This document shows positions 54,822 to 64,000 of a DNA stretch of 64,000 bases, piece after piece. Numbering within the stretch: position 1 is the first letter of the stretch; each line of letters opens with the position of its first letter. This DNA comes from Shewanella livingstonensis (GTDB lineage: Bacteria > Pseudomonadota > Gammaproteobacteria > Enterobacterales > Shewanellaceae). A model generated the notes under the pieces. That model saw only the letters and a program-made list of their open reading frames with translations, did no database searches and had not been told where the DNA came from. A program made the position numbers and the translations under genes. The stretch is from contig NZ_CP034015.1 in assembly GCF_003855395.1 (NCBI RefSeq), positions 3,544,001 to 3,608,000 on the forward strand, in the 5' to 3' direction.

Positions 54822-56851
54822 TGTTTACCAAATTACTGATTGCTAACCGTGGTGAAATTGCTTGCCGTATCATTAAAACGGCGCAAACCATGGGCGTACG
54901 TACCATAGCCTTGTATTCTGACGCCGACAAAGATGCCCGTCATGTCGCTATGGCAGACGAGTCATTCTATTTGGGCGGCAGCGCCCCTGCTGATTCATAT
55001 TTAAAAGCTGACTTAATTATTGAAATTGCTAAAAAATCAGGTGCTGAAGCCATTCACCCTGGTTATGGTTTTCTATCTGAAAATGCTGAATTTGCGCGTA
55101 AGTGTGAACAAAATGGCATCGCCTTTGTCGGTCCAGGTAGCGACGCGATTGACGCTATGGGCAGTAAAAGTGCCGCCAAAAAAATCATGTCTAAGGCCAA
55201 TGTGCCGCTAGTGCCGGGTTACCATGGTGACGATCAAACTGACGCGACTTTAATTGCCGAAGCAAAAGCCGTTGGCTTTCCGCTATTAATTAAAGCGGCT
55301 TATGGCGGCGGTGGTAAAGGGATGCGCATCGTCGAAAACGCTGGCGAAATCCTTGAAGCGATAAAATCAGCACGCCGTGAAGCCAGCTCATCTTTTGGTA
55401 ATGACAAACTGTTAATGGAACGCTACTTACGTCAACCGCGCCATGTTGAAGTACAAGTGTTTGCCGACAGCCAAGGCAATGCTATTTACTTATCAGACCG
55501 TGACTGCTCTATTCAACGCCGCCATCAAAAAGTGGTAGAAGAAGCGCCTGCTCCTGGTTTATCTGATGAACTACGCGCCCAAATGGGTGATGCTGCGGTT
55601 GCTGCAGCTAAAGCCATCGATTATGTTGGCGCCGGTACGGTTGAGTTTTTACTCGATACCGACAACAGCTTCTACTTCATGGAAATGAATACCCGTTTAC
55701 AAGTAGAACACCCTGTCACCGAAATGGTGACTGGCCAAGATTTAGTTAAATGGCAGCTTCTGGTTGCCAGTGGCAGTGAACTGCCGCTGCGCCAAGATGA
55801 AGTGCGCATTCATGGGCATTCATTTGAAGTGCGCATTTACGCTGAAGATCCGCAAAACGAGTTTTTACCTGCCAGTGGTAAGCTCAACTTTTTACGCGAA
55901 CCTGAACAAAATCGCCATGTGCGTATCGACTCTGGCATTCGTGAAAACGATGTCATCAGTAACTTTTACGATCCGATGATCGCTAAACTGATTGTATGGG
56001 ACGAGTCGCGCCCTCGCGCACTGCAACGCTTAGTACACGCACTTGAGTCATACCAAATTAGTGGCCTTAAACATAACATCGAATTTTTAGCCAACATTGC
56101 TGAACACCCAGCCTTTGCTGCTGCAGACTTCTGTACTGACTTTATTGAACGTTATGGCGACACCTTAATTGGCGATGCGGCCATTGAAGCTGATACCGCG
56201 TTAGCGCTAGCAGGGCTTTTCCAAGTGCTGTCACGTAAGCAAGCGGCTAAAGCATTGGCAATCAATAGTGCCGACCCTTATTCACCGTGGGGTTTAGTCA
56301 GCGGCTTTAGATTAAACAGCTCAAGCGTGCATCGTGTATCGTTATTAACCGATGCTGCTAGCGATGTTCAACAACATGATTTACTACTCACCGCCATCGG
56401 CGATCAATACCAGCTGTGTTTACACGACCAAGTATTGACCTTAGCAGGTGAGCTCAAAACCGATTTACTGCTTGCCGAAATTAACGGTCATAAAAGTAAA
56501 ATCCCGGTAAGCCATCAAGGCGATGACTTTACGTTATTTTTACCTTCTGGCAGTTATCACTTTAAAGCCATTTTGGCTCAAGTGATTGAGGAAGTGATTA
56601 ACCATGCCGATAAACTCAAAGCCCCAATGAATGGCACAGTAGTGACTCATTTAGTGGAAGTGGGCGAACAAGTCAAAGCGGGCCAAGGCTTATTAGTGAT
56701 GGAAGCGATGAAAATGGAATACACCATTGAAGCGCCGTTTGATGGCGTAGTCAGTGAGTTTTACTTCCAAAGCGGTGAGCTGGTTAGCGATGGCGCCCAA
56801 CTGTTAAATGTTGAGCCATTAGTTACCGAAATCAGCGGCGAGGAAGCGTAA
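54821..56851 (+). CDS. liuD: 3-methylcrotonyl-CoA carboxylase, biotin-containing (alpha) subunit
   Basis: A 676-residue protein with biotin carboxylase (about 1-450; LIANRGEIACRIIKTA, GGGGKGMRIV, EMNTRLQVEHPVTEMVTGQDLVKWQ), a linker domain and a C-terminal biotinyl domain with the motif EAMKMEYTIEAPFDG, biotinylated at K631. It carboxylates biotin with ATP and bicarbonate for the LiuB subunit. It follows liuC with a 1-nt overlap and abuts liuE directly. Confidence 0.95.
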   Translation: MFTKLLIANRGEIACRIIKTAQTMGVRTIALYSDADKDARHVAMADESFYLGGSAPADSYLKADLIIEIAKKSGAEAIHPGYGFLSENAEFARKCEQNGIAFVGPGSDAIDAMGSKSAAKKIMSKANVPLVPGYHGDDQTDATLIAEAKAVGFPLLIKAAYGGGGKGMRIVENAGEILEAIKSARREASSSFGNDKLLMERYLRQPRHVEVQVFADSQGNAIYLSDRDCSIQRRHQKVVEEAPAPGLSDELRAQMGDAAVAAAKAIDYVGAGTVEFLLDTDNSFYFMEMNTRLQVEHPVTEMVTGQDLVKWQLLVASGSELPLRQDEVRIHGHSFEVRIYAEDPQNEFLPASGKLNFLREPEQNRHVRIDSGIRENDVISNFYDPMIAKLIVWDESRPRALQRLVHALESYQISGLKHNIEFLANIAEHPAFAAADFCTDFIERYGDTLIGDAAIEADTALALAGLFQVLSRKQAAKALAINSADPYSPWGLVSGFRLNSSSVHRVSLLTDAASDVQQHDLLLTAIGDQYQLCLHDQVLTLAGELKTDLLLAEINGHKSKIPVSHQGDDFTLFLPSGSYHFKAILAQVIEEVINHADKLKAPMNGTVVTHLVEVGEQVKAGQGLLVMEAMKMEYTIEAPFDGVVSEFYFQSGELVSDGAQLLNVEPLVTEISGEEA

Positions 56852-57754
56852 ATGTTACCGACTAAAGTCAGTATTTTTGAAGTCGGCGCTCGTGATGGTT
56901 TACAAAATGAAGCGCCGGTAACAACCGCAGACAAACTGACACTAATCCAGCAACTAGCAGATGCTGGGGTTAAGCGTATTGAAGCTGGCAGCTTTGTGTC
57001 GCCTAAGTGGGTGCCACAAATGGCTGATTCAGATGCGGTATTCCAACAACTAAAACATCAAATCAATCGTCAATCTGGTGTAGTTTACAGTGCATTAACG
57101 CCGAATTTAAAAGGCTTTGAACTGGCTCTTGCTGCTGGCGCCGATGAAGTGGCCATTTTTGGCGCGGCGTCTGAAAGCTTTAGTCAAAAAAACATTAACT
57201 GTTCAATTGATGAGTCAATCGCCCGTTTTATACCGTTAATAGAGCAAGCAAAAAAACACAATATTGCCGTGCGCGGTTACGTGTCTTGTGTGCTCGGCTG
57301 CCCTTACGAAGGCCATATTAACGTCAGCGAAGTCGCTAGAGTATCTGAAATTCTTTACCAGATGGGCTGCTACGAAATATCCCTTGGCGACACCATTGGC
57401 GTAGGTACACCAACCGATGCCCGTAAAATGGTCGAAGCGGTCGCTAATGTCGTGCCAGTGGATAAATTAGCCCTGCACTTTCACGACACTTACGGCCAAG
57501 CACTGGCCAATATACTTGCCTGTCTTGAAACCGGTGTTAGCGTGTTTGACACATCAGTAGCAGGTCTGGGTGGATGCCCTTATGCAAAGGGCGCATCGGG
57601 CAATTTAGCAACTGAAGATCTGGTCTATATGCTCCATGGTATGGGTATTGATACCGGAATAGACTTAGCAAAATTGGCACTGGCTGGCGACACCATTAGC
57701 CGCGCACTTGGGCGCACTAATGGGTCTAAAGTGGCAAATGCAATCAGAGCATAA
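56852..57754 (+). CDS. liuE: Hydroxymethylglutaryl-CoA lyase
   Basis: It cleaves HMG-CoA to acetoacetate and acetyl-CoA. A 300-residue TIM-barrel enzyme, with [11 protein letters not shown] at the start (metal and substrate aspartate), [29 protein letters not shown], and the active-site loop [14 protein letters not shown] with the catalytic cysteine. The start codon follows the liuD stop without any gap. Confidence 0.95.
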   Translation: MLPTKVSIFEVGARDGLQNEAPVTTADKLTLIQQLADAGVKRIEAGSFVSPKWVPQMADSDAVFQQLKHQINRQSGVVYSALTPNLKGFELALAAGADEVAIFGAASESFSQKNINCSIDESIARFIPLIEQAKKHNIAVRGYVSCVLGCPYEGHINVSEVARVSEILYQMGCYEISLGDTIGVGTPTDARKMVEAVANVVPVDKLALHFHDTYGQALANILACLETGVSVFDTSVAGLGGCPYAKGASGNLATEDLVYMLHGMGIDTGIDLAKLALAGDTISRALGRTNGSKVANAIRA

Positions 57755-57827
57755 TCACATATACTCAACATGGTTGGCCCAACATAACGCTGACCATTGA
57801 TATAAATATAATCATAAGGACACACAA

Positions 57828-58544
57828 ATGGCAGGATTCAATAAAGTCGTCCACAGCTATGAAGAAGCACTAGCAGGACTGAAAGATGACATGACCATTA
57901 TGGTCGGTGGCTTTGGTTTATGTGGCATCCCTGAAGGGTTAATTAACCATATGGTTAACGTTGGCGTTAAAGGTTTAACTGCGATTTCAAATAATGCCGG
58001 TGTTGATGATTTTGGCTTAGGGCTATTACTAAAGCAGCATCAGATCGCTACTATGATTGCATCATATGTTGGCGAAAATGCCACGTTTGAACAGCAAATG
58101 TTATCAGGTGAGCTTAACGTTATATTAACGCCGCAAGGCACATTGGCTGAAAAAATCCGTGCTGGCGGCGCTGGCATTCCAGCATTTTTTACTGCAACAG
58201 GTTACGGCACGCCGATAGCTGACGGCAAAGAAACCCGTGAAATTAAAGGTCGTCATTACGTATTAGAAGAATCACTGACCGCAGATTTTGCCTTAGTTCG
58301 CGCATGGAAAGCTGACACTATGGGTAACTTGGTGTTTCGCAAAACCGCCGCTAACTTTAATCCGATGATGGCCACTGCGGGTAAAATTACCGTCGTTGAA
58401 GCTGAAGAAATTGTTCAACCGGGTGAACTTGATCCAAACCACATTCATACACCCGGTATTTATGTCGATCGCGTGATCAAGGCCAGCTTTGAAAAACGTA
58501 TCGAGCAACGTACCATCAAAACAGCACAAGCTGCGGCAAAATAA
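57828..58544 (+). CDS. 3-oxoacid CoA-transferase, subunit A
   Basis: A 238-residue alpha subunit of the succinyl-CoA:acetoacetate CoA-transferase type. Typical stretches are [70 protein letters not shown] and [33 protein letters not shown]. It activates the acetoacetate made by LiuE, completing the leucine route. It starts 73 bp after liuE. Confidence 0.94.
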   Translation: MAGFNKVVHSYEEALAGLKDDMTIMVGGFGLCGIPEGLINHMVNVGVKGLTAISNNAGVDDFGLGLLLKQHQIATMIASYVGENATFEQQMLSGELNVILTPQGTLAEKIRAGGAGIPAFFTATGYGTPIADGKETREIKGRHYVLEESLTADFALVRAWKADTMGNLVFRKTAANFNPMMATAGKITVVEAEEIVQPGELDPNHIHTPGIYVDRVIKASFEKRIEQRTIKTAQAAAK

Positions 58545-58557
58545 GGGAGATTACACC

Positions 58558-59214
58558 ATGGCATTGACCAGAGAACAACTCGCCCAGCGCGTAGCAAAAG
58601 AATTACAAGATGGCTTTTACGTTAACCTAGGTATTGGCATCCCTACCCTTGTAGCCAACTATATTCCTGATGGCATGCAAGTAATGTTGCAGTCTGAAAA
58701 TGGTTTATTGGGTATGGGCGAATTTCCTACCGAAGACAATATAGATGCAGACCTTATTAACGCAGGTAAGCAAACAGTAACCGCGGTTGCTGGGGCCTCA
58801 TTTTTCTCATCTGCTGAGAGTTTTGCCATGATCCGCGGCGGTCATGTCGACCTCACAGTCTTGGGCGCATTTGAAGTCGATGTTAATGGCTCTATCGCCT
58901 CGTGGATGATCCCTGGCAAATTAATTAAAGGCATGGGCGGCGCAATGGATTTAGTTGCCGGTGCTGACAATATCATTGTCACCATGATGCACGCGGATAA
59001 ATATGGCAACTCTAAGCTATTATCAACCTGCGAGTTACCGCTAACTGGCTACGGCTGTATTAAGCGAGTGATGACCGATTTAGCCTTTATGGAAATTAAA
59101 GACGGTGCATTCCATTTACTTGAACGTGCACCCGGCGTAACGGTCGAAGAAATTATTGCCAAAACGGCGGGCAAGTTAGTGGTGCCAGCGCACGTACCGG
59201 AAATGACTTTTTAA
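58558..59214 (+). CDS. 3-oxoacid CoA-transferase, subunit B
   Basis: A 218-residue beta subunit starting at ATG 58558 with GGGAGA 7-8 nt upstream; the open frame from 58489 overlaps subunit A and is not used. The catalytic glutamate is in the SENGLLGMG motif. GIPTLVANYIPDGM, GGHVDLTVLGAFEVDVNGSIASWMIPGKLIKGMGGAMDLVAG and LPLTGYGCIKRVMTDLA are family blocks. It pairs with subunit A and is the last gene of the liu operon. Confidence 0.94.
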   Translation: MALTREQLAQRVAKELQDGFYVNLGIGIPTLVANYIPDGMQVMLQSENGLLGMGEFPTEDNIDADLINAGKQTVTAVAGASFFSSAESFAMIRGGHVDLTVLGAFEVDVNGSIASWMIPGKLIKGMGGAMDLVAGADNIIVTMMHADKYGNSKLLSTCELPLTGYGCIKRVMTDLAFMEIKDGAFHLLERAPGVTVEEIIAKTAGKLVVPAHVPEMTF

Positions 59215-59240
59215 TTTTTGTTAAGCTCTCAAAATCACCT

Positions 59241-59274
59241 AAGCCCGTTTATGACTAATAATACGGGCTTTTTT
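59241..59274 (+). terminator. Terminator of the liu operon
   Basis: An 8-bp stem (59241-59248 with 59263-59270) with a 14-nt loop, then a T-run. Confidence 0.85.
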
Positions 59275-59299
59275 ATACCTCTATTTTAATATTATCGAC

Positions 59300-60157
59300 T
59301 TAATCCTCCGCGGGGATCACTAACACATTACTGCGCATCCGGCCTAAAATCGCTTCTGCTGTGTTACCAATAATCCGTCCTAATAATCCTTGTCGTTGCC
59401 GCGCACCAATCACAAAATATTGGCTTTTTAATCGACATGCCAATTCAAATAAACACAATTCAGGCTCTCCAGATATAACATGCATACAATTGGCTTCAAC
59501 GCCTATATCGGCAATTTTTTGCTTATGTTCGGCATAAGCTTTTTTGACTAAAGCGTTAATGTCTAGCAAATCCATATCGCGAATAATTTGCGGAATCCGT
59601 AACACATAAGCAACATGCAACTGTGTTCCAGTCGCTTTAGCAAGCTGTTTTCCATTAGCAATAACCGCGTCATTGAGCCGTTGCTTGGCTGGATTGCGAG
59701 TACCCAAGTCGATAGAGATTAGCGTAACATTACCCATATTTAATGGGTTATTTGTGAGTAGTAATAATGGGATTTTAGTATGGCGAATTAACTGCCAATC
59801 AGTAGGCAGGTAATGATCAGCATGATGGACCGCCTTAACCATAAGATCAAAGCTATGACGTGCAGAGTGATGGCAAGCGTGTTCAAAAAGATACTTGCTC
59901 CATATTACATGTAACGGAACATCTTCTGCATCAAGTGAGTCTAAATACTGCTGCAGTTGCGCTTCTCGTTGCATCATTAATTTCTTTTGCGCGACTCCGG
60001 CTAGTCGAGGATTATAATGCTCAGCCCCACTTAAATAAGCATAAGTGTAAGCAAAAACCTCAGCCTGCTTGTTCATTTGCTTAGCGAGTGTCAACCCAAT
60101 TGCAATGGCATCGGTATGAGCCTGTTCCATTTGAGCGATAATAAACATTTTGTTCAT
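59300..60157 (-). CDS. Universal stress protein with two Usp domains (UspE-like)
   Basis: A 285-residue tandem Usp protein. The first domain (about 1-140) is degenerate, without the nucleotide-binding glycines. The second (from about 141) has LISIDLGTRNPAKQ and the G-x2-G-x9-GN type loop in GARQRQGLLGRIIGNTAEAIL, so it may bind ATP. UspE-like proteins take part in stress survival and adhesion. It is divergent from the antiporter gene. Confidence 0.87.
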   Translation of the reverse strand: MNKMFIIAQMEQAHTDAIAIGLTLAKQMNKQAEVFAYTYAYLSGAEHYNPRLAGVAQKKLMMQREAQLQQYLDSLDAEDVPLHVIWSKYLFEHACHHSARHSFDLMVKAVHHADHYLPTDWQLIRHTKIPLLLLTNNPLNMGNVTLISIDLGTRNPAKQRLNDAVIANGKQLAKATGTQLHVAYVLRIPQIIRDMDLLDINALVKKAYAEHKQKIADIGVEANCMHVISGEPELCLFELACRLKSQYFVIGARQRQGLLGRIIGNTAEAILGRMRSNVLVIPAED

Positions 60158-60492
60158 CTAAACCTCCTTATGCTTGTTCGTTATTTACTGTGATAAGCGT
60201 TTGGTAACATCAACGCTATAATTATTAACTTATACATGTTAATGATTAATATTTTTAAAAATAAATTTACCTTATTAAACATATAGATGAAGGTAAAAAT
60301 TGACATCAAAAAATGCATAATGATCGCCAGTATTATGCTGCTAAAAAACTAAGTGAAACGTGAGCGAGTAACTATCTTTAGCTTAGCCAATAGCGTAAGT
60401 TTATGCATAAGTATCGGTATAAAATTTGATCAGCATCAACTTTGTTAGAACAGTAAAAATTAACTGTATTTAACCTAACTTCAGGAGATTGA
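60158..60492. other. Divergent intergenic region
   Basis: About 335 bp of AT-rich DNA between the divergent Usp and antiporter genes. No RNA or repeat is evident. Confidence 0.5.
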
Positions 60493-61680
60493 ATGGCAAT
60501 AGACAGCTTTGTGATGTCACTTTTTCTCATTCTTGTTGTCGGGAGACTGTTAGGTGAGTGTAGTGATCGGTTAGGGTTCCCTAGCGTAGTGGGTGAAGTC
60601 ACTGCGGGTATTGTTATTGGTCCATCACTGCTCAATTGGGTTGTCCCACATAGCACATTAGCTATCATTGCTGAGCTCGGTGTCATTTTGCTGTTATTTG
60701 ATATTGGCTGTGAAACGTCTATCAAAAAGCTTGCCCACTCTGGTCCTAGAGCGGTCAGAGTTGCATTATTAGGTATTGCAGTACCATTAGTAGCCACGGG
60801 CTTGGCGAGCTTTTATTGGTTGTCTATTGCTCCATTTACCGCACTATTTTTTGGTTGTGCCCTAACAGCCACCAGCATTGGTATATCAATGCGCGTGTTA
60901 ACATTATATAAACAGACCCAAAGTGTTGCAGGGCAAATTATTCTTGGCGCTGCGGTTATCGATGATATCGTTGGCGTGATATTACTGAGTATACTGTTTA
61001 ATTTTGCCTCATCTGGAGAGTTAGCAGTAAGCTCAACATTGATATTATTCATCATGATTGCCTGCTTTATTATTTTTAGTCCGCCACTGGTCAGAGTCAT
61101 TATCTACTTAACCCGCTGGCTGCACCTTAAAGCGCGTATTCCTGGTTATGAAGTGTTTGTGGTAATGGCAATGATTTGCTTATTTGCCTGGTTAGCGCAT
61201 TGGTTTGGAACCCCAGCTATTTTAGGCGGTTTTGCCGTGGGTATGGGTTTATCACGACAATTTACCTCGCCATTTAATCAATACCTTAAAAACCCGTTTA
61301 GCTATACTCACAAATTGGAACAATCAGCAAAGCCGCTAGTGCAACTATTTAGCCCTATCTTCTTTGTTTATGTCGGTATTAGTCTGGACTTAAGTCAACT
61401 CGATATGAGTTTCACAGGTTTGTTATTACTCGGATGGTTAACGTTTATCGCGGTGACGAGTAAATTTATTGCGGGGTTTATGGCAAGCTCAAACTGGCAA
61501 GAAAAATGGGTCGTAGGTTCGGCAATGGTGCCAAGGGGCGAAGTAGGATTAGTGTTTGCTGAAATGGGCCGTCAACTCGGGGTTATTCAAGCGAAGGAAT
61601 TCGCCATATTAGTGATGATTATCGCTTTAACGACCCTGATTGGGCCGCTAATCTTGAAATATACCTTGAGTAAAGAATAA
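60493..61680 (+). CDS. CPA2-family cation:proton antiporter
   Basis: A 395-residue membrane protein with about 12 helices. Typical stretches are LGECSDRLGFPSVVGEVTAGIVIGPSLLNW, LLFDIGCETSIKKL, GCALTATSIGISMRVL and AAVIDDIVGVILLS with the ion-binding aspartate pair, and MVPRGEVGLVFAEMG near the end. There is no C-terminal TrkA-N/RCK domain, unlike KefB/KefC. It should exchange sodium or potassium for protons. It starts with a good AGGAG site. Confidence 0.9.
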   Translation: MAIDSFVMSLFLILVVGRLLGECSDRLGFPSVVGEVTAGIVIGPSLLNWVVPHSTLAIIAELGVILLLFDIGCETSIKKLAHSGPRAVRVALLGIAVPLVATGLASFYWLSIAPFTALFFGCALTATSIGISMRVLTLYKQTQSVAGQIILGAAVIDDIVGVILLSILFNFASSGELAVSSTLILFIMIACFIIFSPPLVRVIIYLTRWLHLKARIPGYEVFVVMAMICLFAWLAHWFGTPAILGGFAVGMGLSRQFTSPFNQYLKNPFSYTHKLEQSAKPLVQLFSPIFFVYVGISLDLSQLDMSFTGLLLLGWLTFIAVTSKFIAGFMASSNWQEKWVVGSAMVPRGEVGLVFAEMGRQLGVIQAKEFAILVMIIALTTLIGPLILKYTLSKE

Positions 61681-61697
61681 TGCGGTTATTACTGACG

Positions 61698-62204
61698 TTA
61701 TTCTAATAAAAACTGTATCGCTTTATCCAAATTAGGATCATCTGGATTGGACGTATTGGTCACCCACACAATATGGCCGCTTCGGTCAATAAACACGGTT
61801 GTCGGTGTACCCGTTACGCCATAGAGCTTAGCAACTTCATCGCCTAAGACTAATGTGTTCATTTTTAGCCCTCGGTTTAGCAAGCTTTGTCCGGGATTAG
61901 CATCAGCGTCTTCGTTAAAACTAATCGCTATCATTTGCAAGTCAGTGTCTTGATAGTTAAGTCGCAGCTTTTCTAAACCAGGTTGCAGCTTTTTACAATA
62001 TGGACACCATGTGGCCCAAAAATGTAACACAACCGGTTTACCGGCATAATCATGAAGAGTAAAAGATTGGCCATCAGCAGTTTTTAACTCAAAATCAGCA
62101 GCAACAGACTCATCCACTTTCGCTACAGCATTCGCTGCGCCGAAAGGCATAAAAGACAACAATAACAATACACATACATTCACTACAGGCCAGACTGATT
62201 TCAT
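61698..62204 (-). CDS. TlpA-like thioredoxin-fold periplasmic protein
   Basis: A 168-residue protein starting at ATG 62204 (MKSVWPVV) with AAGGA 6-7 nt upstream; the open frame to 62243 is not used. The signal peptide ends near AANA. The redox motif WCPYC sits in VVLHFWATWCPYCKKLQ, with the cis-proline in GTPTTVFIDRSG and DFELKTADGQSFTLHDYAGKP at the start of the fold, as in TlpA/ResA. It is expected to be a periplasmic disulfide reductase; the partner is unknown. It converges with the antiporter gene. Confidence 0.88.
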   Translation of the reverse strand: MKSVWPVVNVCVLLLLSFMPFGAANAVAKVDESVAADFELKTADGQSFTLHDYAGKPVVLHFWATWCPYCKKLQPGLEKLRLNYQDTDLQMIAISFNEDADANPGQSLLNRGLKMNTLVLGDEVAKLYGVTGTPTTVFIDRSGHIVWVTNTSNPDDPNLDKAIQFLLE

Positions 62205-62243
62205 AATGTGTCCTTTTGATAGATTATTCTTTTGACTGTTCAA

Positions 62244-62552
62244 CTTAATAGACCGGACAATGCAGATTATATATTCATGAGGATGTCAAAAAACGGATTC
62301 ACTCAGCTTTGTTGATCTTTCCAAGCCTGAAGAAGGTATTAATCCAGATATTAGGACTCATACATTGAACAGTAAATAAATCGGTACATTTAATACATCA
62401 AAATAAGTTTACGCTTACGTAAAAATAATACTGAGTTTTTACTCGAAATTGGTTATGTTAGGTAAACTAACATAATCTGATTGGACCAGTGGCAAGATTA
62501 TATCTTGTTGCTGCGACCAAACTTGAATACCCCATAACCAAGGAATGACCTT
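62244..62552. other. Intergenic region upstream of acyl-CoA dehydrogenase
   Basis: About 309 bp between divergent genes. It holds the LiuR-like box at 62408-62423 and otherwise nothing clear. Confidence 0.5.
62408..62423 (+). promoter_or_regulatory. Putative LiuR-type operator
   Basis: TTTACGCTTACGTAAA is a near-palindrome that agrees at 14 of 16 positions with the box upstream of liuR. It is 129 bp before the start of the acyl-CoA dehydrogenase gene. Confidence 0.55.
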
Positions 62553-64000
62553 ATGCCTATTTATCAAGCTCCCCTTCGTGATTATCAATTCATTCTGTCT
62601 GAGCTGCTTAATGTCTATAAACAAACTGATTTACGCGGTTTTGATGAGCTAGATGCAGATCTCACTGATGCGATTTTACAAGGTGTCGCCGATTTCACTA
62701 CCGACATCATGTTGCCACTCAATGCTAGTGGTGACTTGGAAGGCTGTAAACTGGTGGATGGCAAGGTCATTACTCCTACTGGCTTTAAGCAAGCTTATAA
62801 GCAATATGTTGACGATGGTTGGGCCACATTAACGTGCGATCCTGAATTTGGCGGCCAAGGCCTACCAGAAGTTATTGGCACCTTTGCCACCGAAATGAAA
62901 ACTGCGACCAATATGGCTTTTGCCATGTATCCAGGGTTAACCCATGGTGCTTATTCGGCGATTCATGTGCACGGTAGTGATGCATTAAAGCAAAAATATT
63001 TAGCCAAATTGGTCAGTGGTGAGTGGACTGGTACCATGAACTTAACTGAGTCTCATGCCGGTACAGATTTAGCCTTATTACGCACTAAAGCGGTTCCTGC
63101 GGGTGATGAGTTATTTGCCATTAGCGGTGAGAAAATCTTTATCTCATCGGGCGATCACGATCTTGCCGACAATATTATTCATTTAGTATTAGCTCGCCTA
63201 CCCGATGCGCCAGAAGGTGTGAAAGGTATTTCATTATTTGCCGTGCCGAAATTTTTAGTTAATGCTGATGGTAGCCTAGGCAAAGCGAACACCCTGAGTG
63301 CGACAGGTCTTGAACATAAGATGGGTATTCACGGTAACTCTACATGTGTAATGCATTTTGACGGTGCAATAGGCGAATTGGTTGGCGCCGCGCATCAAGG
63401 CTTAAAAGCCATGTTTACCATGATGAACCAAGCGCGTTTAGGTGTCGGAATTCAAGGTTTAGGCGTATCCGATATTGCGTATCAAAATGCCTTGGTTTAT
63501 GCCAAAGATCGTATACAAGGACGTGCATTAAGTGGCGTTAAGCAACCTGAACAAGCCGCTGACTCATTATTAGTCCATGGTGATATACGACGTATGTTGT
63601 TATCACAAAAGTCGTTCAATGAAGGTACACGTGCGTTAATGGGCCAACAAGCATTATGGCTTGACCAAGTAGAACGTCATACCGACCCAGAAAAAGCCAA
63701 ACAAGCTAATGCTCTTGCGGCATTGTTTACACCAATTGTTAAAGGCTTTGTTACTGACCAAGGCTTTAAAGCGTGTGTCGATGCACAGCAGGTTTATGGC
63801 GGTCATGGTTATATTAACGAATGGGGAATGGAGCAGTATGTGCGTGATATTCGTATCGCGATGATTTATGAAGGCACCAATGGGGTACAAGCTCTTGACT
63901 TAGTTGGCCGTAAATTACTAAGCGACAAAGGCGCAGCCTTAACGTTATGGTCTGGCATGGTAAAACAGCTAATTCAAGAAAATACTAGCAATGATGCGAT
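62553..64000 (+). CDS. Acyl-CoA dehydrogenase with C-terminal extension, 3' truncated by window edge
   Basis: An open frame of 482 codons runs off the right end of the window. The start at 62553 has AAGGA 8 nt or so upstream (MPIYQAPLRDYQFILSEL). Family features are GWATLTCDPEFGGQGLP, MNLTESHAGTDLALLRTKA, EKIFISSGDHDL, QQVYGGHGYINEWGMEQYVRDIRIAMIYEGTNGVQALDLVGRKLL. The length before truncation and the N-terminal domain fit the ~590-residue acyl-CoA dehydrogenase group that includes DmdC-like enzymes. It oxidises an acyl-CoA with FAD; the substrate is not evident. The LiuR-like box upstream links it to the liu regulon. Confidence 0.9.
   Translation, partial: MPIYQAPLRDYQFILSELLNVYKQTDLRGFDELDADLTDAILQGVADFTTDIMLPLNASGDLEGCKLVDGKVITPTGFKQAYKQYVDDGWATLTCDPEFGGQGLPEVIGTFATEMKTATNMAFAMYPGLTHGAYSAIHVHGSDALKQKYLAKLVSGEWTGTMNLTESHAGTDLALLRTKAVPAGDELFAISGEKIFISSGDHDLADNIIHLVLARLPDAPEGVKGISLFAVPKFLVNADGSLGKANTLSATGLEHKMGIHGNSTCVMHFDGAIGELVGAAHQGLKAMFTMMNQARLGVGIQGLGVSDIAYQNALVYAKDRIQGRALSGVKQPEQAADSLLVHGDIRRMLLSQKSFNEGTRALMGQQALWLDQVERHTDPEKAKQANALAALFTPIVKGFVTDQGFKACVDAQQVYGGHGYINEWGMEQYVRDIRIAMIYEGTNGVQALDLVGRKLLSDKGAALTLWSGMVKQLIQENTSNDA

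Overview
The window looks like chromosomal DNA of a marine gammaproteobacterium of the Shewanella type. This is inferred from family resemblance and gene order, without a database search: an IVD/MCC leucine-degradation operon behind a MerR-type LiuR, a DctPQM TRAP system with DctBD, SstT, and gltX lying between tRNA clusters. The DNA is AT-leaning. I see no insertion sequence, prophage, integrase or CRISPR array. Nearly everything is core metabolism and housekeeping; the least ordinary part is the tRNA region at 31.7-35.9 kb.

Layout. 0-4.8 kb: the end of an RND efflux operon (adaptor, pump, a small DUF2892 membrane protein, an exported rhodanese) closed by a strong terminator. 5.2-7.7 kb: a secreted multidomain subtilase. 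7.7-10.9 kb (minus): CBS protein, YaeQ, precorrin-2 dehydrogenase, rhodanese and a DUF2007 protein. 11.1-14.2 kb (plus): a DUF3224 protein, a GGDEF/EAL protein and a small unknown ORF that starts inside a 7-bp tandem repeat. 14.3-20.1 kb (minus): queA, tgt, yajC, secD, secF and a small unknown protein. 20.2-22.3 kb (plus): AcpH, a membrane-anchored thioredoxin-like protein and an RluA-type pseudouridine synthase. 22.4-29.5 kb (minus): sstT, cheV, a dual-specificity phosphatase, a DEAD-box helicase, ogt and an Ada-N/AraC/AlkA fusion. 29.7-31.5 kb (plus): an ABC exporter.

31.7-35.9 kb: six tRNA-Val(TAC) genes on the minus strand, then gltX, then a plus-strand array made of tRNA-Ala(GGC), two degenerate tRNA-Glu copies interleaved with two of six intact tRNA-Glu(TTC) genes, and a second tRNA-Ala. 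Every Glu or pseudo-Glu unit has a hairpin beginning 63 nt upstream of it, and this hairpin shows compensatory base changes. Strong sigma-70-like promoters with GC-rich discriminators face outward from both sides of gltX.

36.0-42.7 kb: a C4-dicarboxylate TRAP transporter (dctPQM) with a near-consensus sigma-54 promoter and two phased inverted repeats upstream, followed by the DctB-like kinase and DctD-like sigma-54 activator that probably use them. 42.7-48.1 kb: an MFS exporter, a YbaY lipoprotein, TesB, MenA and Gnd. 48.3-59.2 kb: PrpE divergent from a leucine/isovalerate degradation operon (liuR-ivd-MCCbeta-hydratase-MCCalpha-HMG-CoA lyase-CoA transferase A/B). 59.3-64 kb: a tandem universal stress protein, a CPA2 antiporter, a TlpA-like protein and the start of an acyl-CoA dehydrogenase. 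A 16-bp palindromic box upstream of liuR recurs with 14/16 identity upstream of that dehydrogenase, which suggests a shared regulon.
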